The notes under the pieces: generated by a model
Database searches by the model: none
What the model saw: the letters and a program-made list of their open reading frames with translations, nothing else
What the model was told of the DNA's origin: nothing
Program-made: the position numbers and the translations under genes
Shown: in pieces, positions 26,582 through 36,648 of the stretch
How the letters are laid out: the number at the start of each line of letters is the position of its first letter
Position numbering within the stretch: position 1 is the first letter of the stretch
Source: Clostridiales bacterium mt11
Lineage (GTDB): Bacteria; Bacillota; Clostridia; Tissierellales; Tepidimicrobiaceae
Direction: 5' to 3'
NCBI GenBank assembly: GCA_001282665.1
Contig: LN874948.1
Span: 938,213 to 1,002,212 of the forward strand
DNA length: 64,000 bases

Positions 26582-27031
26582 TCAGCTGAAAACCTCACTT
26601 ATTTTACTTTCATCATCTTCAGAAATTATTTCTTTAAGAATTGTTTGATCTTGTATTAAACTAAATAATCTTTGTAAAACTTTAATATGGGCATTAGGAT
26701 CGCTTATTGCTAATAAAATGATAATAGAAACTTCTACCACTTCTTCAGGCTTGTCCATTCGCTGAAATAAAATTGGATTTTCTAATGTACATAATAATAT
26801 TTCAGATTCCTTTACATAAATGTGGTCTGCATGTGGAATAGCTAAATTTATGTCACCAACTAATAAACCTGTTGGATAGTTTTCTTCTCTTTCCAATAAA
26901 GCTTCCTTAAACCCATCTAATATTTTACCTCTATCCATTAAATTATCCGAAAAAAACTCTAAAGCCTCTTTTTTATCTTTAAATGATTTTTTAATGAAGA
27001 TATTATCCTCTTTTAAAAATTTTTGCTCCAT
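26582..27031 (-). CDS. PTS EIIA component, galactitol/fructose type
   Basis: Soluble phosphocarrier of about 149 residues with the PTS_EIIA type 2 fold. The phospho-histidine is in NLAIPHADHI, and the segment REENYPTGL just before is typical of GatA-like proteins. The ATG at 27031 is preceded by CAGGTG at 6 bases; the frame runs to a GTG at 27040 inside that site. Lies between the regulator and the dehydrogenase, and probably serves the IIB/IIC pair at 23535-25100. Confidence 0.85.
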   Translation of the reverse strand: MEQKFLKEDNIFIKKSFKDKKEALEFFSDNLMDRGKILDGFKEALLEREENYPTGLLVGDINLAIPHADHIYVKESEILLCTLENPILFQRMDKPEEVVEVSIIILLAISDPNAHIKVLQRLFSLIQDQTILKEIISEDDESKISEVFS

Positions 27032-27099
27032 TTTCTTCACCTGCTTTTCAAAATAGTTTTTCTATCGTATAAGAATTTGTCAAGTTTAACTTTAATATT

Positions 27100-29178
27100 T
27101 TAAATTAAAGTTCTTTCAAAATTCTTAATTACCATTGAAACTTCATTGGAATCAATTGCTTCATCCATAGCCTTACGAAATTCTTTTATTTTCAATAAAT
27201 TTATTAGATTAAATGTTGCCTTTAGATGCTTATTATTATCAATAGCACTGATAACGCATAAATACTTTACAGGATCTAATTCACCTGCATTAAAGCTAAC
27301 AGGCTTTTTTAACCGAATAAGACTCATTCCTAGCTTTTTACTTCCAGCTTCTATTGAAGCATGAGGTATAGCAAAACTTGGTGCAATTACAAAATATGGT
27401 CCATTTTTCTCACAATTATCAATCATCGCTTCCACATAGTTTTTAGTTATGAAATCGTTCTCCAATAAAGGTATGGACGCTTTTCTTATAGAATCTTTCC
27501 AATCATGTGATTCTACATCTACATCTATAAATTCTTCTCTTAATAGTGAACTTAAGTAGATGCAATCGTTTTCATTATCAAAATAATCATCAACAACTGG
27601 CTTAATTGCTTCATATAAATTATTATATGGTTGACAAAATGTTTTAATTTTATTTAATAATACTTTTTGATGATATGGAGTTACACTATTAGTATTTATT
27701 GTCTCTAATTTCAATAACATTGAATTTATATTGATAACATCTTTCTCTGTTAACAATGGACTTGTTTTTACATAAGGAAAATCTATATCTAAGTATACTG
27801 TTGAAATGATAAAATCTATATCCTTTAATAAAGTTTTACTTTCCTTTTCTAAATTATGAGCTGGTATAATTTTCTTAATATTAAATTGAAAACGTTCTTC
27901 TAATTTATACTTTAACAATTGACTAGTACCAAAACCACTATTACAAACTATTACAATATTTGCAGCAAATAATTGTTGTTTTAATTTTTCTACACTGGCA
28001 CAAATATATATAACAATATAAGCTATCTCGGCCTCTGTCATTGTTATGTTAAGATATTCTTCTAAGATTGATATATTCTCACTTACAACTTTTTTAATAT
28101 ATAAATTTTCATCAATAACTTTATTAACCTCTGGATAAAGAATTAATTCTGTTCTTTTTCTTCCAAATATTCTATCTAAATGTAATGAAAGATTTTCAAA
28201 AAGCTCATAATCTTTATAAATTGATAAATTTAAGTCAATTGATACATTTTCAATAAATTTTCTAACGATGGTTTGAGTCTCTAAAATATTTTCAACAAAT
28301 ACTTCCATTGTATCGGAAGTATATCTAAAATATTGAGCTAAATATTTTAATAAACATTTTTCTGATAAACATTCTTTAAGTTGAAAAAAATCAAGTATTA
28401 ATGGATATAAATTATCAATCAATATAGAACTATAAGAATTAATACTATTAAAAAACAAAGAATTATCAACATATAATCCTTTTTGCATACGATAAACATA
28501 AAACTTAATATATTGTTTTAAAACCCAATTACTATTTTCCGTTAAAGTTATGTTAGAGAGAATTTCCGATTCGATAATCATACTTTGTAATGCTTTATCA
28601 TATTTTTCTATTATTTGAAATTGAGTATCTACAATATTTAGTGGAAAATCTTGACTTAAAAACATCTTAACGAGAATTCTTTCTTGAAAAAGCAATTTTA
28701 TATACAGTTTTCTAATATTAGATTCTAATCCTTTTATTTGAATACCATAATTTGATTTGCTATATAACACTAATCCATTCTTTACTATAAATTCTTGAAG
28801 TGCATCTCGATCTCCAATAACTGTAGAGCGAGATACTTGCATTATATCTGCCATATCCGATAATGTAACTTTATCTTGAGCAAAAAGTAGTAATAAAACT
28901 TCTATAATCACTCTTTCTTCTTTGGATAAAGTATATTCGTAGAAATCTAAATTTTCTAAATATTCTTTTACATCTATGCTATTTCCATAATATCTTATAT
29001 ATTCATTTTCAATTTTAATTACTCCCAAATTATTTCCAGATAGAACTTCACTTAACTTATTAATATCGTTAATTAGCATCCTTTCTGAAATATTAAGCTT
29101 ATTTGCTAAAAACATTGTTGTCATACTATATGGACTTTCATAGATTTGAAATAGAATATCGTATAATTTTTTATTCAT
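27100..29178 (-). CDS. PRD-domain transcriptional regulator with EIIB and EIIA domains (MtlR/BglG type)
   Basis: Regulator of 692 residues. Visible in order: N-terminal winged HTH (NKLNISERMLINDINKL), a second HTH (TLSDMADIMQVSRSTVIGDR) near residue 110, two PRD modules (about 190-400), an EIIB-like domain with the cysteine in VCNSGFGTSQLL near residue 420, and a C-terminal EIIA domain with the histidine in FAIPHASIE. Phosphorylation at these sites by PTS proteins sets activity in the family. It heads the run regulator, IIA, dehydrogenase, IIB, IIC, aldolase and is probably its activator. It is not a sigma-54 activator, since it has no AAA+ domain. Confidence 0.87.
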   Translation of the reverse strand: MNKKLYDILFQIYESPYSMTTMFLANKLNISERMLINDINKLSEVLSGNNLGVIKIENEYIRYYGNSIDVKEYLENLDFYEYTLSKEERVIIEVLLLLFAQDKVTLSDMADIMQVSRSTVIGDRDALQEFIVKNGLVLYSKSNYGIQIKGLESNIRKLYIKLLFQERILVKMFLSQDFPLNIVDTQFQIIEKYDKALQSMIIESEILSNITLTENSNWVLKQYIKFYVYRMQKGLYVDNSLFFNSINSYSSILIDNLYPLILDFFQLKECLSEKCLLKYLAQYFRYTSDTMEVFVENILETQTIVRKFIENVSIDLNLSIYKDYELFENLSLHLDRIFGRKRTELILYPEVNKVIDENLYIKKVVSENISILEEYLNITMTEAEIAYIVIYICASVEKLKQQLFAANIVIVCNSGFGTSQLLKYKLEERFQFNIKKIIPAHNLEKESKTLLKDIDFIISTVYLDIDFPYVKTSPLLTEKDVININSMLLKLETINTNSVTPYHQKVLLNKIKTFCQPYNNLYEAIKPVVDDYFDNENDCIYLSSLLREEFIDVDVESHDWKDSIRKASIPLLENDFITKNYVEAMIDNCEKNGPYFVIAPSFAIPHASIEAGSKKLGMSLIRLKKPVSFNAGELDPVKYLCVISAIDNNKHLKATFNLINLLKIKEFRKAMDEAIDSNEVSMVIKNFERTLI

Positions 29179-29401
29179 AGACCTCCCTCTAATTCTATAT
29201 TTATTCTATAATTTAATTATAACAACTTATATTTCCTTGAACAGTACAAATGTCTATACTTTTTTTTTAGTAATTTGTACTAATTATTATATACAATTTT
29301 GTATAATAATTACTTTTTTATTTTTATTGGTAAAGCATTAACATCATAACAGATATAGATAATCCTTTCTATTATTTTGAACTCATTAATTCCTATTATG
29401 C
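29179..29401. other. AT-rich upstream region of the PRD regulator with palindromes
   Basis: No gene. Contains an inverted repeat AGTACAAAT (29243-29251) / ATTTGTACT (29273-29281) and, next to it, TAATTATTATA (29281-29291) / TATAATAATTA (29302-29312). These lie 65-135 bases upstream of the regulator start and may be operators, but no clean -35/-10 pair is visible. Confidence 0.4.
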
Positions 29402-29447
29402 AAAATAGAAACCTAATTGATTACACTATCAATTAGGTTTCTATTTT
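29402..29447. terminator. Strong terminator downstream of proB
   Basis: Perfect 20-bp inverted repeat (29402-29421 / 29428-29447) with a 6-base loop and a central CCTAATTGAT, flanked by T/A runs. It lies about 110 bases past proB; 29448-29557 shows nothing else. Confidence 0.8.
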
Positions 29448-29557
29448 TATATATTAGAAAACACCTTTTCCAATTGACTTTTCCTTTAATATGATAATTC
29501 TTTAAATTAGTATCTATATAAAAATAAGTCCTTCTTTAAACAAATTCTATATGAGGA

Positions 29558-30352
29558 TTAATTCCTAGCTACAAATAGAGTTCCTTTTTCATCTCCCTGA
29601 GCTAACTTATCTAGTATATTTTCCTTTTTACCATTTGCTACTATCATCTTGATACCATACTTATTTACCAATCTTGCTGCCTTTAATTTTGTAGATATGC
29701 CTCCTGTACCGAATGAGCTGGATTTACCTATGGATATGTTCTTTTCTAATTCATCTACATCATCTACTACTTCAATTAAACTTGCATCATCATTTTCTAC
29801 TGGACTCTTATCATATATTCCATCGATATCACTAAGAATAATTAATAAGTCTGCATTCCACAATACCGTAGTTTGGGCAGCCAACATATCATTGTCCCCT
29901 ATTTTTATCTCCTTAACACATACGGTGTCGTTTTCATTTATAACTGGTATTACCCTTTCATCAATTAGAGTAAATAGTGTATTTCTAATGTTTAATGTCC
30001 TTGAACTATCGTTAAAATCCTCTCTAGTCAATAGTATTTGAGCCACATGGGTATCATATTTATTAAAAATCTTTCTATAGGAATCCATCAGCTCTACTTG
30101 CCCAATAGCACAAAGTGCCTGCTTATAGTTTAAATCTTCTTTCCTAGACCACTTTCCTATGGTAGATACTCCTGCAATTCTAGCACCTGATGTAACAATA
30201 ATTATCTGTTTTCCTTCATCTATTAATCCTTTTACTTGAACAGCTAAATTGTCCAAAAAGTCCCTATTTATAGTTCCATCGCTGCTGGTTATTGTACTGC
30301 TTCCAATTTTGATGACTATTTTATTGCTATTTCTTATTATATTTTCTTCCAT
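29558..30352 (-). CDS. proB: Glutamate 5-kinase (short form without PUA domain)
   Basis: First enzyme of proline synthesis; phosphorylates glutamate to gamma-glutamyl phosphate. The 264-residue protein has only the amino-acid kinase domain: VIKIGSST near residue 13, VTSGARIAG, the glutamate-binding NENDTV near residue 138 and GDNDMLAA, and FGTGGISTKLKAA near residue 214. The C-terminal PUA domain of the E. coli enzyme (367 residues) is absent, as in many Firmicutes. AGGGG stands about 7 bases before the ATG. It begins 9 bases after proA, so proA-proB are one operon. Confidence 0.93.
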   Translation of the reverse strand: MEENIIRNSNKIVIKIGSSTITSSDGTINRDFLDNLAVQVKGLIDEGKQIIIVTSGARIAGVSTIGKWSRKEDLNYKQALCAIGQVELMDSYRKIFNKYDTHVAQILLTREDFNDSSRTLNIRNTLFTLIDERVIPVINENDTVCVKEIKIGDNDMLAAQTTVLWNADLLIILSDIDGIYDKSPVENDDASLIEVVDDVDELEKNISIGKSSSFGTGGISTKLKAARLVNKYGIKMIVANGKKENILDKLAQGDEKGTLFVARN

Positions 30353-30361
30353 ATATATCCC

Positions 30362-31603
30362 CTACTTTCTAATTTGTCCTTCTCCTATTACTACATATTT
30401 GTTTGTCACCAATTGCTCTAGACCTATAGGTCCCCTTGCATGCATCTTTTGAGTACTGATTCCCATTTCTGCTCCAAATCCAAATTCTCCTCCATCGGTA
30501 AAACGTGTAGAAGCATTGACGTAGACCGTTGATGCATCTATTCTTCTTAAAAACATATTTGCATTACTTAAATTTTCTGTTATTATAGCTTCTGAATGTT
30601 TAGTTCCATAGATTTGTATATGTTCTATAGCTTCCTTTACATCTTTCACAACCTTTACTGCTATAATATAGTCTAAAAATTCTTCTTCCCAATCCAATTC
30701 TGTAGCTTCTTTGGCTTCTATTATTTCTCTAGTCTTATCGCATCCTCTTATTTCAACTCTATTTTTAAATTTTTCATAGAGCATAGGTAAAAATTTATCG
30801 GCTATATCTTCATGAACTAATAAAGTCTCACAGGCATTACATACTCCTACCCTTTGAGTTTTTGCGTTATTTACAATATTCAAAGCTTTTTCAAGGTCTG
30901 CACTTTCATCTACAAATATATGGCAATTCCCTACACCAGTCTGCAAAGTTGAAACCGATGAGTTTTTCACTACAAAATCAATTAAACCGCTTCCACCTCT
31001 TGGTATGATTAAATCTAGGTATTCAGTGGCTTTTAACATTTCCAATACGTGCTCCCTATTGGTTTCTTCTATGAACTGAATTACGTCTTCTGATATATTG
31101 CTAGATTTCAATCCTTCCTTTATAGCATTTACAAGAGCTATATTAGAGTTAATAGCACTAGAACTTCCTCTTAACATGATACAGTTGCCACTTTTTAACG
31201 CCAAACTAAAAGCATCTGCTGTTACATTAGGTCTAGATTCATATATTATTCCAATTATCCCTAAAGGTACTGTCATCTTGGATATAGTCAAACCATTTTC
31301 TAAAGTCCATACTTTGTCACTTTTCCAAATAGGATCTTCCAATTTAATAACAGTTTGAATTCCTTTGATTATACCATCTATTCTCTTATCATCGAGTCTT
31401 AACCTATCGATTAGCCCTGATTTCATGCCATTTTTTTCTGCTATATTTATGTCTAAAGCATTGCTTTCTAAAATTTTATTTCTATTATTTTCTAAGCTTT
31501 CACATACTCTCCGAAGAGCTAAATTCTTATCTTCTGTGGAAGCAATAGAGAGCTGTACTTCTGATTTTCTTAACAATCTTCCTTTATGGGATATATATGA
31601 CAT
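30362..31603 (-). CDS. proA: Gamma-glutamyl phosphate reductase
   Basis: Second enzyme of proline synthesis, reducing gamma-glutamyl phosphate to glutamate semialdehyde with NADPH. The 413 residues match the family length. Motifs: YESRPNVTADAFSLALKSGN near residue 118, IPRGGSGLI, GVGNCHIFVDESAD, and the catalytic cysteine in RVGVCNACETLL near residue 255; late RFTDGGEFGFGAEMGIS and GPIGLEQL. GGAGG lies about 11 bases before the ATG. The order proA-proB, with the reductase first, is the reverse of the common proBA order. Confidence 0.95.
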   Translation of the reverse strand: MSYISHKGRLLRKSEVQLSIASTEDKNLALRRVCESLENNRNKILESNALDINIAEKNGMKSGLIDRLRLDDKRIDGIIKGIQTVIKLEDPIWKSDKVWTLENGLTISKMTVPLGIIGIIYESRPNVTADAFSLALKSGNCIMLRGSSSAINSNIALVNAIKEGLKSSNISEDVIQFIEETNREHVLEMLKATEYLDLIIPRGGSGLIDFVVKNSSVSTLQTGVGNCHIFVDESADLEKALNIVNNAKTQRVGVCNACETLLVHEDIADKFLPMLYEKFKNRVEIRGCDKTREIIEAKEATELDWEEEFLDYIIAVKVVKDVKEAIEHIQIYGTKHSEAIITENLSNANMFLRRIDASTVYVNASTRFTDGGEFGFGAEMGISTQKMHARGPIGLEQLVTNKYVVIGEGQIRK

Positions 31604-31698
31604 ATTTCTAACTTCCTCCTTATGGATTAGCCTTCTATTTTTATTTATTTTTTCTATTATACCAAAAATAATTCTAATATCAAAAAACTTTTCAAAAA

Positions 31699-31735
31699 AG
31701 CATAAACTTATGGCTTTATACCATAAGTTTATGCT
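31699..31735 (-). terminator. Terminator of the tetR-RND-heptad repeat operon
   Basis: Perfect 15-bp inverted repeat AGCATAAACTTATGG / CCATAAGTTTATGCT with a 7-base loop, followed on the minus strand by TTTTTT. It lies 15 bases past the stop of the heptad-repeat protein. Confidence 0.85.
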
Positions 31736-31749
31736 CTTTTGAAATTTAA

Positions 31750-33927
31750 TTACTTTTTAAATATTCCTTTCAACCAAGCTATGAATCCTTTTTCTTCTTT
31801 TGCTTCTGTTTTTATATCCAATTTTTCTTGTTTTTCTTCTCCTTTTACCCCTTCAGTTTTCATGATGAATTTAAGGCTTCCATCCATACCTTCAGATTTA
31901 CCAGAGAAACTTCCATTTTCTTTGGATACTTTAACCAATTCATCTTTAGTCTCAAGTATCTTTGTTATATCAAAATTGCTATTATCCACTTCATCGGTAA
32001 TTCTCTTTATTCCTTCTTGATGGAACTTATTCATACCTTTATTTAATTCTTTCGTTCCATCTTTCAATTGATGGCTACCTTCTTTAAGTCCTTCTCCACC
32101 TTTTGATAATTCATTTGCACCTTTTGACAGCTCATCTATACCACCATATAGTTTATCTGCTCCAGTACTTAACTCTCCTAATCCGTTAGTTAAATTATTT
32201 GTACCTTCTAATAACCCTTTTGAACCTTCTAAGAACTTAGTTGAGCCTTCTTTAGCTTTTATGGCGTTTTCATTTAAACTATTTGCACCTTTTTGAAGTC
32301 CAGTGCTGCCTTCTACCAATTGGTTAGAAGCTTCTTTTAGTCCTTCAGTTCCTTTTGCCAATTCGCTTAAACCTGTTCCCACTTTCTTTTGTCCATTGTT
32401 TACATTCTCTATTCCTTTAGCCAATTCCTTTGAAGCACCTTTTGCTTCCTTTATTCCTTCTTCTACTTGAGCTAATGCTGATATCAATTCATCACTAGAA
32501 GATTTAATTCCTTCTAAAGCTCCTCTTTGACTTTCTAATGCTTCCCTCATCGCCCCAGCTAATGTCTTACCACCAGGTAGGTTTTCAATCCCCGTAGCAA
32601 TTTTATCTAGGCCTTCTACTCCTTTTAATAATAGGTCTATTACTTTTCTTTCTTTTTCTTTTCCTGCTTTAATCTGTTCTAGAGCTTCTACACTTTTTTC
32701 TAATCCTTGGGTTAAATTATCTTGCCCCTTTTTTATAGTTTCCGTTCCTTGGATTAATTCATCCATTCCCCCGCTTAATGCTTTAGCATTTTTAGGAATA
32801 CTATCTACTCCTTCAGCCACCTTCTTAGCTCCTTGGGAGAAATCTACTGCTTTGTTGCCAAACTCTACTGTTCCATTACTTAAGCCTACAAATCCTTCCC
32901 CTAATTGACTAGCACTTTGGGATAAGGTACTTGCTCCTTCATTTATCTTTAAACTACCTTCGTATGCACCCTTTATATTTTCTTTTAATTTTAGTGATCC
33001 ATCAAGCAATGAATCGGAGCCAACTTTCAGTATTGAGACTCCATTTACGAACTCATCTATTCCATTACTCAATTCAATTTGTCCATCATATAACTTTTGT
33101 GTTGCTTCAGATAGCTTTTCACTAGCTTCTTTAATGGTATCTATTCCATCTATTAATTCATCTAAATCCTTCGCATCATCTAATCCACTTATTTCAGGTA
33201 TTTCAGATGTAACTGTAAAAACTATTGGTTTCATTTCAAAATCTTTAACATCTGCTTTTATCTCTAAGTAGTCAGTTAAATCTGCTATATTTTCTTTTAA
33301 TTCTAAGCTATCTTTTAATCCTGGCAAAGACACAAATGTGATTACTTGATTGCTGCCATCTGCTAAAATTTTCCCTGTATTTACTTTTACATTATCAAAT
33401 TTATCCGTTGGTAAATCTACTACTGTAGCAACCATATATGGTGCATAAACCTCTTTTCCACCACCATTTTTATAGTGGATATTACGTTTATCCTTATTAT
33501 TAATATCTATGATAATCTTTATTTCTCCACTTTTTCCAACTATGTCTTCTGGATTTACCTCTTTGCCATCTAAATAGTATTTAATTTCTGGTTGTATTGG
33601 CAGTTGTTTTTCTATTTTTCCTTGGTAATATATGTCCTTTTTATCTGTATCCCAGATTAATTTTCCATCTTCAATAGTAGGCTCTTCTTCGCCTTTAACA
33701 TTTGTTACTTCTTTTAATGTGCTTTTATCTTCTATATTTTTTAATGCAGTATCTGAATGTAGCCATATGCTTGAAGTTTTATTTAACTCTTCTCCTTTAT
33801 TATTCAAATTTACGTATACAGTTTCTTCTTTAGTAACTTTTCCCTCAGCCATTACAATGCTTGAGAACAACAGGGTTAGAACCATTACTATAGTCAATAT
33901 TCTAGTTACTATTTTATTTGTTTTCAT
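31750..33927 (-). CDS. Secreted xxxLxxG heptad-repeat protein, partner of the RND exporter
   Basis: 725 residues with an N-terminal signal peptide (about residues 1-27, ending near VMAEG) and no other clear membrane helix. Residues 30-250 form a beta-rich domain. From about 265 to 645 the sequence follows a seven-residue pattern with Leu and Gly at fixed places (for example ELSKGANELSKG, GLLEGTNNLTNG), the xxxLxxG repeats also found in YhgE/Pip-like envelope proteins; these should form a long helical rod. A charged C-terminal region ends in FIAWLKGIFKK. The start (ATG with AGGGAAGG upstream) lies 14 bases inside the RND gene, so translation is coupled. It probably extends the exporter outside the membrane. 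Unlike YhgE it lacks C-terminal membrane helices. Confidence 0.72.
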   Translation of the reverse strand: MKTNKIVTRILTIVMVLTLLFSSIVMAEGKVTKEETVYVNLNNKGEELNKTSSIWLHSDTALKNIEDKSTLKEVTNVKGEEEPTIEDGKLIWDTDKKDIYYQGKIEKQLPIQPEIKYYLDGKEVNPEDIVGKSGEIKIIIDINNKDKRNIHYKNGGGKEVYAPYMVATVVDLPTDKFDNVKVNTGKILADGSNQVITFVSLPGLKDSLELKENIADLTDYLEIKADVKDFEMKPIVFTVTSEIPEISGLDDAKDLDELIDGIDTIKEASEKLSEATQKLYDGQIELSNGIDEFVNGVSILKVGSDSLLDGSLKLKENIKGAYEGSLKINEGASTLSQSASQLGEGFVGLSNGTVEFGNKAVDFSQGAKKVAEGVDSIPKNAKALSGGMDELIQGTETIKKGQDNLTQGLEKSVEALEQIKAGKEKERKVIDLLLKGVEGLDKIATGIENLPGGKTLAGAMREALESQRGALEGIKSSSDELISALAQVEEGIKEAKGASKELAKGIENVNNGQKKVGTGLSELAKGTEGLKEASNQLVEGSTGLQKGANSLNENAIKAKEGSTKFLEGSKGLLEGTNNLTNGLGELSTGADKLYGGIDELSKGANELSKGGEGLKEGSHQLKDGTKELNKGMNKFHQEGIKRITDEVDNSNFDITKILETKDELVKVSKENGSFSGKSEGMDGSLKFIMKTEGVKGEEKQEKLDIKTEAKEEKGFIAWLKGIFKK

Positions 33928-36022
33928 ATATAATCCTTCCCTTCTTAACTTTTTGTTTATTTCCTCTACTCCAATTTCGAGATGTCATCTTTATAAATCC
34001 TTCACTCGCAATTAACACTCCAGGTAGAATAAATAGTATTACTCCTGTGGATATTAATGCTCCTCTTGCTATCATAGCAGATATACTCTTTACTAATTCC
34101 ATTTCAGATATAACTGCTACTCCAATAGTAGAAGCAAAGAAAGCAAGCCCACTGGTAATTATGGATTTTGAAGATTCCCTAATGGAAATATCCATCGCCT
34201 CAAATTTCTCATGACCATTTGCTATTTCTTCTCTAAATCTAGTAGTTAGTAATATTGCATAGTCTACTGTTGCCCCTAATTGGATAGAACCTATTACTAT
34301 TCCAGCTATAAATGGTATGGAGTGACCTAAATAATATGGAACACTCATATTGATAAATATAGCTAACATTATAGCTAGGATTAAGAATATAGGTATGGAG
34401 ATTGAAGTAAATACTATAAGGATTATTACAAATACAGCTAATGTAGATAGGGTATTTACCCTTTTAAAGTCGCTATCAGTAATACCTATTAAGTCCTTAG
34501 TGAGGACTCCTTCTCCAGTTAGTATCCCTTCGCTATCATATTTTTTAACTATTTTTTCTATCTTATCTATCTGTGCATTTTCCTCATCTGTAGCTGCTTT
34601 ATACTTTGAATTAATAAGTATCTGTTTATAATCACCTTTTTCAAATCTATCCTTTATTCCATCAGGTATAAAGTTTTCAGGCACTCTTGGTCCTATTAAT
34701 TTTTGATATGATAAAACATTTTCTATTCCATCTACTTTTTCAATTTCTCCTATCATTTCTTTTATCTTGTGATTAGGTACATCCTTTGATACCAATACCA
34801 TATGGGTTGTCATCATGTTATACTCGTCTTTTAACTTTCTAAACGCTACTATAGATTCCATATCCTCTGGTAAAGATTCATCTAAGTTATAATAGACTTG
34901 GTTGTTTCTCTCCCCATAAAAAGCTGGCAAGAATATGAGTATTCCAATTAATATAAATACCTTATAATGCTTTGTAACTAACTTTGCCAATCCCCTAAAC
35001 TCTGGTAGTACCGTTCCATGGCTGAAACGATTTATAGCTTTGTCAAAAATCAGTATCAATGAAGGCAATACGGTTAATACTGAAATTACTCCAAACACTA
35101 CCCCTTTAGCCATTACAAATCCTATATCCCTACCTATTGTAAGTTCCATAACTGCAATAGCTAAGAATCCAGCAATAGTTGTCAAAGAACTACCTACTAT
35201 TGAAGAAGCAGTTTTAGCTATTGCCTTACCCATGGCTTCTTCTTTGCTATCAAAGTTTTTACATTCTTCTTCATATCTATGAAGCAAGAATATGGAATAA
35301 TCTAGAGTAACTCCTAGCTGTAAAACTGCTGCTAAAGATTGAGTTATATAGGATATTCCTCCAAAGACTATATTGGTTCCAAAGTTATATAATATGGCAT
35401 ATCCTATACTTATTAGTATTATAAAAGGTACAATTGTAGATTCTAAAGTTAGCATGAGTACTAAAGTCGCTAAAGCTACTGCTAAAGTTACATATATAGG
35501 TGTTTGTTTATCTGCTAAATCCTTTGTATCTTTTAATACTGCTGCCATTCCACTTAAGAAAGATTGTTTATCTAATACACTCCTTATATCCACTATAGCT
35601 TCTTGGGTTATAGGGGATGAGGATTCATTTTTAAACTTAATCATCAGTAGAGTAGAATTTTCCCTGTAGAACATCTCTTGCAATTCATTAGGCAGCATCT
35701 CTTTAGGTATACTAATATCTAAAAAATCATCTACCCATGTAACCTCCTCTACGCCTTCTACTTCTGCCACTTTTTCTTTAACCTTTAGTATATCTTTTGC
35801 CTCCATGTTTTCAATTATTAACATTCCAGTAGCAGAGCTATTGAATACATCATTTAGTATCTCTTGACCTTTTACCGATTCTAAGTTCTTCGGCAAATAA
35901 GTTAGAATATCGTAGTTGATCTTAGTTTTAGCCATCCCATACAGAGATGGTAGCAATAGCAGTGTAGCAATTATTAATACTAATTTTCTATGCTTTGCTA
36001 CAAAAAGTCCAAATTTGTTCAT
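33914..36022 (-). CDS. MMPL/RND-family exporter
   Basis: Membrane protein of 702 residues built as two repeats, each with one N-terminal helix, an extracellular domain and a bundle of about five helices. Helix 1 is near residues 13-30, the first bundle near 175-330, the second unit starts near 350 and its bundle near 510-690. Conserved acidic positions sit in the bundle helices (GVTLDYSIFLLHRYEEE and GATVDYAILLTTRFREE), the places that carry protons in RND pumps. The size and symmetry fit MMPL proteins of Gram-positive bacteria, which export lipids or hydrophobic drugs. GGAGATG precedes the ATG. Second gene after tetR (11-base gap) and overlapping the heptad-repeat gene. Confidence 0.85.
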   Translation of the reverse strand: MNKFGLFVAKHRKLVLIIATLLLLPSLYGMAKTKINYDILTYLPKNLESVKGQEILNDVFNSSATGMLIIENMEAKDILKVKEKVAEVEGVEEVTWVDDFLDISIPKEMLPNELQEMFYRENSTLLMIKFKNESSSPITQEAIVDIRSVLDKQSFLSGMAAVLKDTKDLADKQTPIYVTLAVALATLVLMLTLESTIVPFIILISIGYAILYNFGTNIVFGGISYITQSLAAVLQLGVTLDYSIFLLHRYEEECKNFDSKEEAMGKAIAKTASSIVGSSLTTIAGFLAIAVMELTIGRDIGFVMAKGVVFGVISVLTVLPSLILIFDKAINRFSHGTVLPEFRGLAKLVTKHYKVFILIGILIFLPAFYGERNNQVYYNLDESLPEDMESIVAFRKLKDEYNMMTTHMVLVSKDVPNHKIKEMIGEIEKVDGIENVLSYQKLIGPRVPENFIPDGIKDRFEKGDYKQILINSKYKAATDEENAQIDKIEKIVKKYDSEGILTGEGVLTKDLIGITDSDFKRVNTLSTLAVFVIILIVFTSISIPIFLILAIMLAIFINMSVPYYLGHSIPFIAGIVIGSIQLGATVDYAILLTTRFREEIANGHEKFEAMDISIRESSKSIITSGLAFFASTIGVAVISEMELVKSISAMIARGALISTGVILFILPGVLIASEGFIKMTSRNWSRGNKQKVKKGRIIYENK

Positions 36023-36033
36023 ATAATCATCTC

Positions 36034-36615
36034 CTAAATTATTTTCTTTATAGTATTAAAGAGGATTGGTTTCATTTCATCTATGTTGTCAGGTTCATTT
36101 AATATTATGGAACTATAACATATGGAACCTGTTAACTCCATTATCATAAATAGTACCTTTTCGATATACTCATTTGGCAGAGAAGTGTTTTTATAACCTC
36201 TTTCAAACATAAGGTATATTTCCTGAATCTCTTCATAATCTCTGTATGCCTTTTTAAATACCCCCCAAGATAGATTCTTATATATTAATTTCAACATCAA
36301 TCTATCTTTTTTAAAATATTCGATAATATAATTTATAAAATATAGAAGCTCCCTTTCAAATTCTGTAAAGCCTTGATTTTTAGTTTCCGTTATAGCCTCG
36401 CTTAGTACTTGGCTGCTTTTATCTAGGATTATTTTATCTAATATATCGTATTTATCCTTAAAATATAGATAAAAGGTCCCTTTTGCCACTCCAGCTTTTT
36501 TCACTATGTCGCTTATCGCTGTGTCGTGTATACCTTTGGTTGTAAACAAATCATATGCAGCAGCGTAAAGGGATTTTTCCTTCTGTTTCTTATTTTTTTC
36601 AACCTTAGATACCAA
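36034..36615 (-). CDS. TetR-family transcriptional repressor
   Basis: About 193 residues with an N-terminal HTH: ALYAAAYDLFTTKG-like helix 1, ISDIVKKAGVAKGTFYLYF (helices 2-3, recognition helix) near residues 36-54, then KDKYDILDKII, a classic TetR pattern. The C-terminal helical domain would bind a ligand. The frame opens with ATG at 36621, but that codon is 1-2 bases from GGGGAGG; the TTG at 36615 is spaced 7 bases and is the more likely start. It is the first gene of the operon with the RND exporter and is probably autoregulated through the two operators at 36649-36704. Confidence 0.88.
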   Translation of the reverse strand: MVSKVEKNKKQKEKSLYAAAYDLFTTKGIHDTAISDIVKKAGVAKGTFYLYFKDKYDILDKIILDKSSQVLSEAITETKNQGFTEFERELLYFINYIIEYFKKDRLMLKLIYKNLSWGVFKKAYRDYEEIQEIYLMFERGYKNTSLPNEYIEKVLFMIMELTGSICYSSIILNEPDNIDEMKPILFNTIKKII

Positions 36616-36648
36616 AATCATACCTCCCCTAAGATAAAAATTTAAAAA

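Noticed and set aside
31750..33927. Low-complexity periodic sequence, considered as a DNA tandem repeat array
   Set aside because: The period is in the protein (heptads), while the DNA copies have diverged in codon use; it is a coding repeat, not an array.
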